From assembly GCA_001632435.1 (NCBI GenBank), contig KV423914.1, positions 73,776 to 137,775 of the forward strand: a stretch of 64,000 bases of DNA, given 5' to 3'. Shown here one piece after another: positions 1-10,306 of this stretch. The notes under the pieces were generated by a model. That model saw only the letters and a program-made list of their open reading frames with translations. It made no database searches and was not told where the DNA came from. A program made the translations under genes and the position numbers. The DNA comes from Calocera cornea HHB12733. Taxonomy: Eukaryota; Basidiomycota; Dacrymycetes; Dacrymycetales; Dacrymycetaceae. Numbering within the stretch: the stretch's first letter is position 1; every line of letters starts with the position of its first letter.

Positions 1-3000
1 AGCGAACTTGCACGAGGCGATGGCGGAGGTGACTTGCGTCCAAGCCTGGAAGGAGGGGGAGACGGCGTCCGCATGCCATTGCGAGGCGAGTCGGGAGATT
101 CAGAGCCAGACCCCCCACTGCTCCGACGTCGGGCTATCGAGGGAACGGGGAGCGATGGTGAAGGAGGACCTTTAGACGGCTTGACACCATTGGTATACAA
201 AGGTCTGGGCCGTAGAATATGTCGAACAGTAGGCGAATCTGCTCCGTGTGCCGCTGCCAATAGCTCATGCGATGGTTCCAGCGAGGAGGATAACGACCCT
301 TCGACTCCAGGCTTCTCCATATCCTCGTCCTCGTTGTCCTCATAGTCCACCAGCGACGCAGGACGGGCTGGACTTTTGGTTGGGCCACTTGTACCACCCT
401 TCGGCCCTGTCTTGCGCTTCTGACCTTTTGTCCCATTGGCAGCGGGCATCGGCCCGATCTCTTCCTCGTCATCAGAACCGTTGAAGTAGTCTTCCTCCTC
501 CGACTCGATAGACTGTCCGTGTCCATAACGCGCAACCGAAGCGATACTTGGTCTGATTATGAGCCGATATCCATCCAATCTGAAAGCGGAGACGTACCCA
601 GCTGGTCTGACAGGTTGCGACTGCTGGGCAGCGCTGTCTTTGTTTTGCTCCCATCGCAAAATGATACCTTCAAAGATCCTTCCCATTGGAGTTTTGTCTT
701 TGGCTATCTCTCTGACCCTGTTGCCGTAAGAGACCATCATTTCGTTAATGACGTTGCGGACGTTCTCCTGCAACAAGTGTGAGAGAACCGCATTGGCAAC
801 GAGATAGAACGCTCACCTTTTTAATCCATTCAAAATACTCCTGATAGCAAGCTGATACCAGGTTATCATTGTGAGACTCCTTTCCAGCCAGATCGACAAG
901 AGGGAAGAACAAATTCTTCCCCATCAAGTGCCGAATGAGGAACTGGTTGGGGGGGTGGAGCCTGACCAGAGACCGAAAAAACCGGAGGGCCGCGAGGCGT
1001 ATATGCTTCTCTTTGACAAACAGGAGCATCGCGATGCGGGTGGATATGACAGAGCTCATGATAAAATATGCACTGCGATGGGAATGCTGCGCCGCAAAGG
1101 TTGCGAGCAAGTCGGTGAGGTAGAATATATGTGAGGCCTGGGCCTTGGTCAGCTTGGGTGCAGGCGGTGACGTGGGCGGGTCTAGACAGGAATCAGCAAG
1201 TTGGAACATCGTATCGCGCATGTATAAGGAACATACCTCTCTTGACAAGCTGGAACTCGGGCAATCTAAGAAGGGGCATGAAGAAGTCCCTGGGCGTGTC
1301 TCCATCATAGAACCACGTGAGGAACCTCTCAATGGTCGGATCCTCCCGTGCACGCAGCTGGACCTCCGGTGGGGCTTGTGGCTGTCCCGGGGGGGCCTCA
1401 ACAGGGAACTCGAGAAGGGTCTTGGTTGCATCCGCCATCTGACTCTTGAGCGCCGTGTCGATACCGGGAGTGAGCATCAGTTTCTGCATCGTGTCCACAA
1501 GAGTCAACCTGCGGGGATGCTTGGGCGTGCTCGTAGGGGCCGTTCCAAGAGTTGCAGTGGACGGCGGAGCGCCGACCTGATTCAGGATGAAGTTTCGTAC
1601 AGCTGCGGCATCGTGGTCCACGACGACAGTGAGGAGCTCGCCGGTGGCGCTTCGTATTTGTGGGTTATCGGAAAGAAGGCCCCAGCTGAGAGCATTGACG
1701 AGTCCCTTGTCGACGAGCCGGCGATAGAGGGTGACGCGCAGCGGGACTTGCACTGTCTTGGCCATCATGCATAATTGGTGAAGCAGCAAGATGATGTCGC
1801 CACGCTTGTCTCTGACAGTCGCCGCCTCCGCCGAATCGGCCGACTCCGCCCTGGCCGGCTTTTGCCCAACCTCGTCAAAGTACGAGAACAGCTCCCTCAA
1901 GACCATCTCCTCCGTGCTGAAGAACTGGATGATTTCAACCTGCTGGTAGAGCATACAGCTCTTTAGCACATTGAAAACAGGATCGTCCAAGACGCGTGCG
2001 AGAACGACGTCCATGAGGAACTGAAGCCGGTAGACGTTGTGAATTTTCCGGAGAATGACGTCGTCCTTGAGGTCGATCACTTCGTGGAAGTGCGACACGT
2101 TCTGCATGAAATCACGGTAGCCGGCCTTGAGGTAAGGGAAATCGGGATCGTCTACGCGCATATATTCAGCCTCCGCAGCACACGATACGAGGAAACACGC
2201 ACATTCAAGCATGCCGAGGACGCCGAGGAAGACGTCATCCTTGACAATGTAGTCATACATATTGACATCGTTCAACAGTACTGTCGCATACACCTCATTA
2301 GGAGATGTCGACCAGAGATAAGGGTTACTTACATAAAGTCTGGGCAAGCTTGCAGAGAGCATGCAGGTCGTCGAGACTCTCAAGATCCTCGGCCTGGTCG
2401 TGGACTTCGATACACTGCTTCCAGAAGTCCTGTGGAACAACGTTTAAGCAGACTGTCCGCGGTAGGGGACAGCACACACGCACCCTTGAGACGATCGCTT
2501 CACACAGCTTCTGCTTTGTGCCCGGACTCCGCCCCACCAACTTGAACGCCTGCTCGATCTCATTAATGTTCCCGAGTTGCGGGACAGGCAGCTCCTGACG
2601 CTGAATCAGGTTGGAGAGCATCACTTGGACATCGGAGACTGGTACTGGGAGGCGCTCTGGCGAGCTCGGTACGGATGGGGTGGAGAAGGGTGATGATGGG
2701 GCGGCTGCTGGCGGGGAGAAGCCGCCAGAGAGAGAGGCTTCGGTTTCGTCACCTGCGAAGGACAGTTGAGGCCACGAGCGATAGACTGCCGTCACACTAC
2801 GCACGATTGGAGAGCATATGCGTCTGCACATCGAGGATAAAGTCCCACACGTCCGCACAACCCTCCGAGTCTTGAAAGGACAACGCGTAGTCTTGCCCGT
2901 CTGGCTCGGTCCATGTTATGAGGGTCGGCGGTCCCTGAGACGGGCCGCTGCCGTTCGCAGCTGGCTGATCGTCTGCCTCCCGCTGATTGCTGCTGTTGCC

Positions 3001-3603
3001 TGAACACAAATGTCAGATGGCATTACTGGACAGGACGCAAGGTATATGCATACCATGTGTGACCTGATACACGTCCTCTTTATGGATGGGCCGGCGGAGG
3101 ATCTCGCCCCCGTCCTCCTCGCCCGATACGACGAGCTCGGCCCTATCGTTCACCTGATCGTACCCGGTCCTCACAAAGCCCGTGCCAAGGTCATGCCATC
3201 CACTGCCGATGAGCTCATACACCTACAGCCAAAAGGGAGTGAGCATCCATCGCCCGACGACGGCGCATATACGCACCTTGACACGGTTGGGTCCGCCGTT
3301 CATAAAGCGCGCAAGGTCGGGCGGCCCGTTCCCCTCGTCATCCAGCTCCATGTCCTCCTCCTCCGCATCCTCTTCTCTCCGATCCTCATGTACGAGCCCA
3401 TTCGCCTTCTCTGCCTCCCCCTGCTTCGCGATCGTTCCAGGAGGAGCGCTCGTGCTCGCGCGCGCGCTACTATCAGATCCATTGCCGGGCATCTCGCTCC
3501 CCCTATCCGTCTCCGCAGGCAGCTCGGCGTCCTTCCGCTGGGGCGAGTTGGAGGGGCTCGAGATGGGCGTCTGCGGGATCGGTTTCTCGCCGTAGAACGA
3601 CAT
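1..3603 (-). CDS. PSY2: Serine/threonine-protein phosphatase 4 regulatory subunit 3 (Psy2/SMEK family), 3' end outside the window
   Basis: Regulatory subunit of PP4, which targets the catalytic subunit to substrates in DNA-damage and other signalling. The start chosen is the ATG at 3603 (MSFYGEKPIPQ). An 80-100 residue acidic and Ser/Pro-rich leader follows. Next is the N-terminal EVH1/PH-like domain: NRVK joined across a 54 bp intron at 3276-3223 to VYELIGSGWHDLGTGFV, then TLITWTEPDGQDYALSFQD and ADVWDFILDVQ. The SMEK armadillo-like region follows (NEIEQAFKLVG; MYDYIVKDDVFLGVLGMLEC; FHEVIDLKDDVILRKIHNVYRLQFLMDVVLARVLDD; EEMVLRELFSYFD; LACKE-type block FFPLVDLAGKESHNDNLVSACYQEYFEWIKK). The C-terminal tail is acidic and Ser/Pro-rich (ESEEEDYFNGSDDEEE) and is still open at base 1. 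At least six introns of ordinary size interrupt it. The frame also stays open upstream to an ATG at 3924, so a longer N-terminus is possible but its composition is non-protein-like. Confidence 0.93.
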
Positions 3604-3825
3604 GCGCGGACGGGGCGTCGGCGGCGGCGTCGGGGCAGCCGGGCGTGGGGTTGGGGGTGGGTCGCGGCGCCCGGGCGTTAGAGGGGCATGCGGTGGTGGT
3701 CCGGAGAGGGCGTGCGGGGCGCGAGGCGCGAGGCTGGCGCGGGCGCGGGCGTGGTGGTGGTATACTATGCGTGCGGTGTGCGGTGTGCTCGCGCGGTCTG
3801 CCAGTGAGGTGGGAGCCGTCGTTGA

Positions 3826-3848
3826 GCGAATGCGAATGCGAATGCGAA
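3826..3848. repeat. Hexamer tandem repeat (GCGAAT)n
   Basis: Three full copies of GCGAAT plus GCGAA, about 220 bp upstream of the PP4R3 start. Seen directly. It is likely to vary in length; no function is implied. Confidence 0.9.
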
Positions 3849-4062
3849 GGGGGATGTGTGTGTGGCGTAGCGTGCTCTGTCGCTGCTCCTGCCGAAGGAC
3901 CCGCGGAGCCGGCTGGCTGTCCACTTACGTGCGTGCGTGCGCAGACTCGTCGTCCGCATGGCTCCTTGGGCAAGGGGCGGGCTGTGCGCGTGCCAGCACC
4001 TGATAGGCCCGCGAGGCAACGGAGGCTTTCAATGCCATGTGGAGCAGCACGTGGCGGTGAAG

Positions 4063-4086
4063 GCGAGCGGGCGAGCGGGCGAGCGT
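4063..4086. repeat. Octamer tandem repeat (GCGAGCGG)n
   Basis: Three adjacent copies of GCGAGCGG, the last ending GCGAGCGT, in the PP4R3 upstream region. Seen directly. Confidence 0.88.
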
Positions 4087-4684
4087 CCGCCCGGCCATTC
4101 AATTGATTGGGTTGGGCGAGCAAGAAATGTTCTGAGGCTCGTCATCAGGGACTTGGAGCTTATTTGCGTTCACTTAACTTATTGTATTGTCGTCGTTCAC
4201 CAGGGTAGCGCTTTATAGCCAACGCGGGCGTGGCACATCCGCGCGACTGAGATGAGATCCCAGCGATCAGCTCTCGTGGCTAAGTAGATGCTGGATATGA
4301 ATCCCCGCGAACCTGAGCCTGAGCCCTGGGTGCCCTCGATTCAGTTGATGATTCTGATTCGTTGATGCCCGGCAATCTCATTACCGTAACCACCCCGAGG
4401 GTGGTGCGTGGTAACAGAAGCTGTGGGATACACGCGCGAGTTCGCGGACTTGGCTGGTGATATGTACCTGGGCTCTCCGTTCCCACGCAGAGGGTTTGGC
4501 GCTCAGTCACCAGTCTGCATTGTACCTACTCTACTGTAACGGAAGCGATACATAATCCAGATGACCCCAGTGAACCCATTCTTAGCCTATTCCAGACCTC
4601 GGAGAAATGCATGAGTGTCGTGTGCTCGTATCGACCGCCTGCGCTTGCTTCCCCGTCGTCGTCCGGCCCAGGCACGCGCCAGAC

Positions 4685-5879
4685 TCATATATAAGTAGCC
4701 CTAAATCTCTCCTTCAGCCACTCGGCACTAGTCATCCCCTCCTCGAACACCCTCCCCCTCCCGCTGCCCCCTCCCGCTGCCCCTCCCTCTCCATGCGCGG
4801 CAACGCCCCCTATACGATGGAGCCGGACGTCGTCCGCGGGGTGGAGGAAGTAGGCGATGGAGAGGCGCGCGCCGGTCGAGGTGTGGGGAGGGACGAGCAC
4901 GCGGTGGACTGTTGATGGCCAGCGGCCTGCCGTCCATGCTCTACAGCCACCATCATCCGATCAGCACCCTAGCACCCCAAGCAGACGGACAGAGGAAAGA
5001 GGGAGAGGGAGAGGAAGAGGCTGCGCACTCCATCAGATCCCCAATATTGACCAGCACCCTGTCCGGCGCCGCGGGCACATCCAGCCACTCGCCCCCCTGC
5101 TGCATGCCCTCCCCGCCTTTCCCATCAGCAGAGGAGGAGGAGGGGAGCAGGACCTGAAGCCCGCTCGCGCTCGCCCCTTCCTGCTGGAAGAGCAGGGTGA
5201 GGGAGCCGTAGTCCGAGTGCGCGCCGGCGCGGACGAGCGGGGCGGAGCCCGTTGTGGTTGGGGGGTAGTACAGCAGGCGCAGGGCGGTGCCTGCCGGGTC
5301 TTGCGGCGCGTGGCGGGAGGTGAAGTAGTCTTTCGGGAGCTGCGGGGGGGATCTCAGTCAGTGATGGAAGGCAGTGTGGGGAAGGGGAGGGGGCGCACGG
5401 AGAGGGAGAGAGCCATCCCCTCGAGGAGGCCCATGCACAGGCTGTGGCAGGCGGCGATGAAGTCGGCTATGAGCTCTGTCTCTCCGGCAAGGAGAGACGG
5501 CATGGGCTGCTTCGGCTCCTCCGTGAATACCTTTATGTTGAACGCCCTGCCCGCTGCACGATCAGGATAGACATGCCAGTGTGGTATAGAGGCATCCGCA
5601 CTCCTTCAGGTCGTCCGACCCCTTGGCATCAAGCTTCTCGACGCCCTGTCCGACCCATCCCGAATTAGCAGGTGGCACTCTCCTGCACCTTTCCTTCTCC
5701 CCAGCGCTCTCATCCTCGAAGAAGTGCCTGCTGGCTGCGAACAGCTTCCCCGCCAGGGAGAGGAGGAGGGGGGAGGGGTGGGACAGCTGGAGGAAGCCGT
5801 GCGCTTCCATGCTTGCTGCTAGGTCGCTGGGCTGGGGAGGCGGGGAGAGGGAGAGGACGGGGATGGACGGGGTGGCCAT
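4685..5879 (-). CDS. 2-oxoglutarate/Fe(II)-dependent dioxygenase, isopenicillin N synthase-like
   Basis: Non-haem Fe(II) oxygenase of the IPNS/DIOX fold; substrate unknown. The start at 5879 begins MATPSIPVLSLS. The DIOX_N domain follows (EAHGFLQLSHPSPLLLSLAGKLFAASRHFFE; RRVPPANSGWVGQGVEKLD). The catalytic jelly-roll has the HxD motif in RAGAHSDYGSLTLLFQQEGASGLQVL. DRVLVNIGDLMECAAS comes next, then the distal His in STVHRVLVPP and the 2-oxoglutarate-binding RxS in GARLSIAYFLHP. So both iron ligands sites and the 2OG arginine are present. The C-terminus reads EEGMTSAEWLKERFRATYI. Three or four short introns separate these blocks. It is divergent from the Tpa1/Ofd1-like gene at 6176. Relatives include fungal secondary-metabolite and thymine-hydroxylase-like oxygenases, so substrate cannot be inferred. 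Confidence 0.9.
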
Positions 5880-6175
5880 GGTTGTGCTCTAATGCAGGCA
5901 GTCGCCGCAGGTGGATACACGAGTTTGAAAAGGGAGATCCAAAGCAAGACCAATACTGTGTGTCCCCTACCCCGCCCGCCCACGATCTCGATAAGCCGCA
6001 GGGGCTGTGCATCTCATTGCGCCCTTTGTGTGCTTCTTTTTGTGGCGCCCGAATTTTGGGCGTGGGGGTGGGGGCGGTTGTGCTCTGTTTCTGCTTGTGC
6101 CACTTTGGGGTCGACCCAAGCTGCTTCGATCAGTCTTGCACAAACAGCTCGAACAAGGAACTCAGACAGGTAGCG
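5880..6175. promoter_or_regulatory. Shared divergent promoter region between two 2OG oxygenase genes
   Basis: The 296 bp between the two opposed start codons must hold both promoters and 5' UTRs. I see no clear TATA box. ORFs crossing it are unsupported by any domain. Role as promoter is inferred from gene orientation. Confidence 0.5.
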
Positions 6176-8542
6176 ATGCCCACCACCCGCCCACGCCCGT
6201 CCTCCCCGGACCACCCGCCAGCCCCAAAACGGCAAAGACTCGACTCGGCTCCCCCGGCAGCGACAGCACCGACGCAGGACGAGGACGCGACCACCGCCTT
6301 CGTCCCCCACCTCTTCCACCCGCACACAGTCGCAGCCCTCGCACAGGCGTACGAGGACAGCGAGCCGTACAAGCATGCCGTCCTTGACGCGCTTGTGGAT
6401 GATGAGCTGCTCAGCAAGGTGAAGGACGAGATCATTGGCGAGCTCAGGTTCGCCGAGAAGGAGACGGATATCTACAAGGTGTGTCTTCGCACTGGACTCC
6501 AAACCTGGGATGACGAGCCTCACCCTCCGCAGGTGCACCAAACGGGCGACCTCGCCTCGCTCAACTACCTGACCCCCGCGCAACGGGCGCTCTTCCCCTC
6601 CCTCCTCCGCCTGCGCAACGCCCTCTACTCCGCCCCCTTCCGCCAGTTCATGCGCGCCGTGACCGGCTGCGGCCCACTCTCGGGCACGAAGCAGGACATG
6701 TCCGCCAACTCGTACCGCCAGGGCTGCCACCTGCTCAACCACGACGACGTCATCGGCTCCCGCAGGGTCAGCTACATCCTCTACCTCCCCTTGGCCGGCG
6801 CAGGCGCCACCGGGTGGAAGGACGAGTGGGGCGGCGCGCTGGAGCTGTACCCCGTTTCGCGCCGCACGCCCACGTCCCTCCCCGAGCCCGCGCCCATCCC
6901 CACCAAGCGCATCCCCCCCGCTTGGAACCAGTTCGTGTTCTTCGAAGTCCAGCCGGGGCACAGCTTTCACAGCGTCGAGGAGGTCGTTGTGGGCCTTGGA
7001 GAGGACGGGGAGGGAAGGCAGCGGCTGAGCATTAGTGGGTGGTTCCATATGGCTCAGGAGGGGGAGGAGGGGTACGAGCTGGACAGGAAGGAGGACAGGA
7101 CGGAGCGGCTGCTGAGCTCGCTGGAGCAATTGGTGCGCGTTCCCCTAAACCACGTCGTCCCTGCCCTCCCTAACCTTCTTTGCTATGTACGACAGTCCGC
7201 CTCGGCCCCAGCAGCGCTCACGCCCTACCCCTCCCCGCCCGCACAATTCATACCCTCGACCCCGCTAACCGAGCACGAGCTCACCTTCCTCTCGACGTAC
7301 CTCAACCCGGTCTACCTCCAGCCCCGCTCCCTCCTCCTCCTCGCCGACCAGTTCGCCCAGGACTCGTCGCTGAACCTCAAGGATTTCCTGTGCGAGGCCC
7401 TCGCGGAGAAGCTGGATGCTGGGCTGCGGGCGCGGGATGCGGCGGATGGGCTGGGGCCGGAGAGGGCGGGGCAGATCCCCGCTCACTCGGCTGGGGTGGG
7501 CGAGGGGTGGGAGCTTCAAGGCCCGCCACACAAGCACCGCTACCTCTCCCTCTCCGCCTCCCCCTCCCCGTCCTCCCCACTCGCGGCGGCGGCCGACCCG
7601 CTCCCGCAAGACCAGGACGGCACAGACCTCCTCCGCTCCCTCTCAGACGACCTGCTCCCGTCAGCGGCGTTCCGTGCCTGGCTCGGGCTGGTGACGAGCC
7701 TCGTCCCGCTTTCGCATCAGGTGCTCGGGAGGCGGTTCCGGCCCGGGCTGGACTACACGCTCGCCCAGGCTGAGGAGGGCGAGGCGAGGCTGGACGTCAC
7801 GCTCTGTCTTACTCCGCAGCCTGCTCCCACGGGCAAGGAGGGTAAGGGCAAGGGGAGGGAGAACGGGAAGGGCAAGGGCAAGCAGAGAGCTGTGGTGGAT
7901 GGGGAGGAGGGGGAAGGGGAGGAGGGGGAGGTGGGCGGATGGGCGAGCTGCGCCTGGGGCGGGTGGGAGTGTTATATGGCTCCGCATGAAGGGGAGGAGG
8001 ACCCGGCTGTGTACCGCAGTGGGAGCGGAGGGGGGAAAGCGAATGGGCACGCGAATGGGCATGCGAACGGGAGTGGGAAGGGGGTGGAGGATGCGCATGT
8101 GCATGAGGAGGGGTCGGGGGATGTGCCCGGGGTGAGGGGGCCGGACGAGGAGGAGGTGCATGAGAGTGAGGACGAGGATGCGGAGGGGGAGGACGATGAT
8201 CCAGCGGAGGAGGGCGGGCTCGAGATTGCCGAAGAGGACCGGGAGGCGTATGAGGAGGCGCTCGCGATGGAGGAAGCTGACCGGCAAGCGAACGGCGGTG
8301 CCAATGCTGAGGAGGAGGAGGAAGAGGAAGGCGAGGAGGACGATGGCTCGGACGATGAGGACGAGACGGGCACGCTGCTCACCGCGCCCGCGTCGTTCAA
8401 CGGGTTGCTGATGGTGCTGCGCGACCCGAAGCTCATGCGGTTCGTCAAGTACGTGTCGGCTGCGGCGGAGGGGAGCAGGTGGGACGTGTGCGGGGAGTGG
8501 CAGGTTGGCGATCTGCAGGAGGACGATGGGGAGGACGAGTGA
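6176..8542 (+). CDS. Prolyl 3,4-dihydroxylase, Tpa1/Ofd1/OGFOD1 family
   Basis: 2OG/Fe(II) prolyl hydroxylase; the family modifies ribosomal protein uS12 and, as fission yeast Ofd1, controls the sterol/hypoxia factor Sre1. The start at 6176 (MPTTRPRPSSPD) is followed by a basic leader (PAPKRQRL). Catalytic domain: FVPHLF; KVKDEIIGELRFAEKETDIYK; HQTGDLASLNYL; SANSYRQGCHLLNHDDVIGSRRVSYILYLPL with the iron-binding His-x-Asp (HDD); WNQFVFFEVQPGHSFHSVEEV with the distal His; RLSISGWFH with the 2OG Arg. The second, inactive double-stranded beta-helix domain typical of the family follows and ends NGLLMVLRDPKLMRFVKYVSAAAEGSRWDVCGEW. A large acidic insert of roughly 150 residues (about 8100-8370) is unusual. 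Two introns, 6479-6532 (54 bp) and 7133-7195 (63 bp), lack stops and keep frame, so naive ORF calling retains them; removing them joins conserved blocks (IYK to VHQTGDL). Confidence 0.93.
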   Translation: MPTTRPRPSSPDHPPAPKRQRLDSAPPAATAPTQDEDATTAFVPHLFHPHTVAALAQAYEDSEPYKHAVLDALVDDELLSKVKDEIIGELRFAEKETDIYKVCLRTGLQTWDDEPHPPQVHQTGDLASLNYLTPAQRALFPSLLRLRNALYSAPFRQFMRAVTGCGPLSGTKQDMSANSYRQGCHLLNHDDVIGSRRVSYILYLPLAGAGATGWKDEWGGALELYPVSRRTPTSLPEPAPIPTKRIPPAWNQFVFFEVQPGHSFHSVEEVVVGLGEDGEGRQRLSISGWFHMAQEGEEGYELDRKEDRTERLLSSLEQLVRVPLNHVVPALPNLLCYVRQSASAPAALTPYPSPPAQFIPSTPLTEHELTFLSTYLNPVYLQPRSLLLLADQFAQDSSLNLKDFLCEALAEKLDAGLRARDAADGLGPERAGQIPAHSAGVGEGWELQGPPHKHRYLSLSASPSPSSPLAAAADPLPQDQDGTDLLRSLSDDLLPSAAFRAWLGLVTSLVPLSHQVLGRRFRPGLDYTLAQAEEGEARLDVTLCLTPQPAPTGKEGKGKGRENGKGKGKQRAVVDGEEGEGEEGEVGGWASCAWGGWECYMAPHEGEEDPAVYRSGSGGGKANGHANGHANGSGKGVEDAHVHEEGSGDVPGVRGPDEEEVHESEDEDAEGEDDDPAEEGGLEIAEEDREAYEEALAMEEADRQANGGANAEEEEEEEGEEDDGSDDEDETGTLLTAPASFNGLLMVLRDPKLMRFVKYVSAAAEGSRWDVCGEWQVGDLQEDDGEDE

Positions 8543-8611
8543 GGTTGTTCAGGGTCATTAGAATCGTATTCCGTATCTACTAACTAATGGTATCACCGCG
8601 CATCTCTATCC

Positions 8612-10141
8612 TCATGAGAAAGTGATCTTCTTTCCCTCGCTCGCGACGATCGCACCCGTCTTGGCGGTGCTCTGAACGGCAAGAGCGAGCGCTGCACCGG
8701 GCTTGAGCCGCCGCGGGGGTCGGGCAGGCCGCTCTTTCCCAGCCCAAGGAGCATCAGCCTGAGGGCGCTCCCACCCAGGCTTTTGGCGCTTGGCTGGCCG
8801 CTCGCCGTCTCCCGCGGCATCCGGGAACGCCGAGGGGATATCCGCTGCCTCGGCACCCGCCGCGCCCTCCTCTCCATCCCGCAGCTTCTTGTCCTTCTTA
8901 TGATACCCCGCGCTCTTCCCGCCTCCAAACTTCTTGCCCTTCCTCTCCTCTCCCTCCCCAGGAGTCTTGGTAAATGCAGACGAATGCCCTCCGCGCCGCA
9001 CAGCGTCCGCAGAGCCGAACTCGACCACGAGCTTGCGTCCGTTCAAATGGTGGTTCCGCGCGTTGATGAGGACTGCTTGCGCCTGGGGCGTGGTGTGGAA
9101 GTCGAGGAATGCCCATCTGTGATCATGCTCAATCTCAGTGCGAGAGTGTAAAAGATGATGCGCACCCCTTGCAGACACCAGTGTCTTCGAATGTCCCAAG
9201 CCGGATTTTCCGAAGGCCCAGATCGGGAAGATCCTTGTCATCGCCCTCCTTGGTATCCTCATCCTTATCCACGACCACTTTCTTCGCCGCATGTGCCGTC
9301 TTATGATGTCCTTCCAGCATCTCCTTGATAGACTCCATGGTCGTCTCGAACCCTAGATTGCCCATGAAGAGCGTCGGTCCGGGTGGATGTTTCTGAGCCT
9401 TGAGGATCTTCTGCGCTGTCTTGGTGAGAGCTGACTTCGGTGCTGCACCCTCTTCATCGCCAGCTGCTTCAGCTGCCTTTTGGGTGGCAGTTGGCCTACC
9501 GCGGTAGTCATTGCCTGAGACAATTGCATCAGGATCGGATAAGCGCATTAACACAAGAGCATACCATCTTTGATAAGAAGCTTCCTCCCATGCAATGGGC
9601 TTTCGCTCAGCTTGATCGCCTTATCCCTCGCTTCGGCCGTGTCGAAGTCGACATATGCAAACCCCATATTCTGACCTCTCATCCCCTCCCCGGGGCCGCC
9701 GGACGTCTTCCTCGGCATATGCACTCGTGTTATTGTTCCGCATGAATCGAAAAACTGCTTGATGTCCGGCTCGAGAGTCTTGAACGCGAGATTGCCCACC
9801 CACACCGAGTTTTGACGGGCGGGCTTTTCAGGAGAGTTGCCAGCGGAAGGCTTCGCCGGCTCGCCATCGGCAGGAACATCTGAAGTTTCTCCTTTGAGGG
9901 ACTTCCTCTTCACTTTGCGGAGTTGCTTGTGGGAAAGAGGTGCTTCGTCATCGGGAAGGGGGATCTCCTCGTCGACGGTTGCCGCAGGTGGTGCCTGCTC
10001 TTCGGCCTCGACCTCGGAGCGCTTGCGCTTCTTCCCAGCAACAGCATCTGAGACGGCCTTCTTCGCCTTCTTCTCTTTCTTCTCCTTCTTTTCCATGGTA
10101 GGGCTGAGGTCCACCACCTCGTCCATTGGAGAAACTGACAT
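8612..10141 (-). CDS. NOP13: Nucleolar RNA-binding protein with two RRMs, Nop13-like
   Basis: Likely pre-ribosomal RNA-binding protein of the nucleolus. The start at 10141 (MSVSPMDEVVDLSP) leads into a Lys/Glu-rich nucleolar-type tail (EKKEKKEKKAKK; GKKRKRSE). RRM1 has RNP2 SVWVGNLAF and RNP1 NMGFAYVDF, with the Nop13-like segment ITRVHMPRK between. A short intron follows KLLIKDG. Then comes a linker (NDYRGRPTATQKAAEAAG) and RRM2 with RNP2 TLFMGNLGF and an RNP1 variant WAFLDFHT after a further intron near 9130-9165. RRM2 ends NGRKLVVEFGSADAVRRGG. The C-terminal tail is basic and low-complexity (KFGGGKSAGYHKKDKKLRD; PAKRQKPGWERP) and the protein ends SEGKKITFS. Its 3' end is only 69 bp from the convergent Tpa1/Ofd1-like gene. 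Nop12 is an alternative name in the same family, but the RRM1 sequence fits Nop13 better. Confidence 0.85.
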
Positions 10142-10306
10142 GTGGGGAAGGCGGCAGGAACAAGAGGAGCGATCTCCAAAATTTAGTAGCAGATCTCGGT
10201 GGCTGTGAGGATTGATGAGAAGCAGGGATCAAGGGTCTTCTGAGCGGACCTTGTTCATGGTGTAACACCACGACCGCCCTACGCCTGCTGAAGAGGCCAA
10301 CAGGGG
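10142..10306. promoter_or_regulatory. Divergent promoter region, Nop13-like and dehydrogenase genes
   Basis: A 165 bp spacer between opposed start codons. It must include both promoters; no TATA box is evident. Inferred from orientation only. Confidence 0.45.

Larger units (their letters stand above)
3604..4684. other. Intergenic region upstream of the PP4R3 gene
   Basis: About 1.1 kb between the PP4R3 start and the 3' end of the next minus-strand gene. It is GC-rich for the first 450 bp and carries two short tandem repeats, listed separately. ORFs here have biased Arg/Pro/Ala composition and no recognisable domain, so I read it as promoter, 5' UTR and terminator sequence. Confidence 0.5.

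Noticed and set aside
3223..3924. Upstream extension of PP4R3 to an ATG at 3924
   Set aside because: The extra residues are Arg/His/Pro/Thr runs produced by the simple repeats in the promoter; the ATG at 3603 is preferred.
4683..4700. TATATAAG at the end of the IPNS-like gene
   Set aside because: It lies across the last codons and stop of a minus-strand gene with no plus-strand gene start nearby.
5672..6175. N-terminal extension of the Tpa1/Ofd1-like ORF back to 5672
   Set aside because: It would overlap the first exon of the divergent dioxygenase, is Arg/Gly/Cys-rich and precedes the sensible start MPTTRPRPSSPD.
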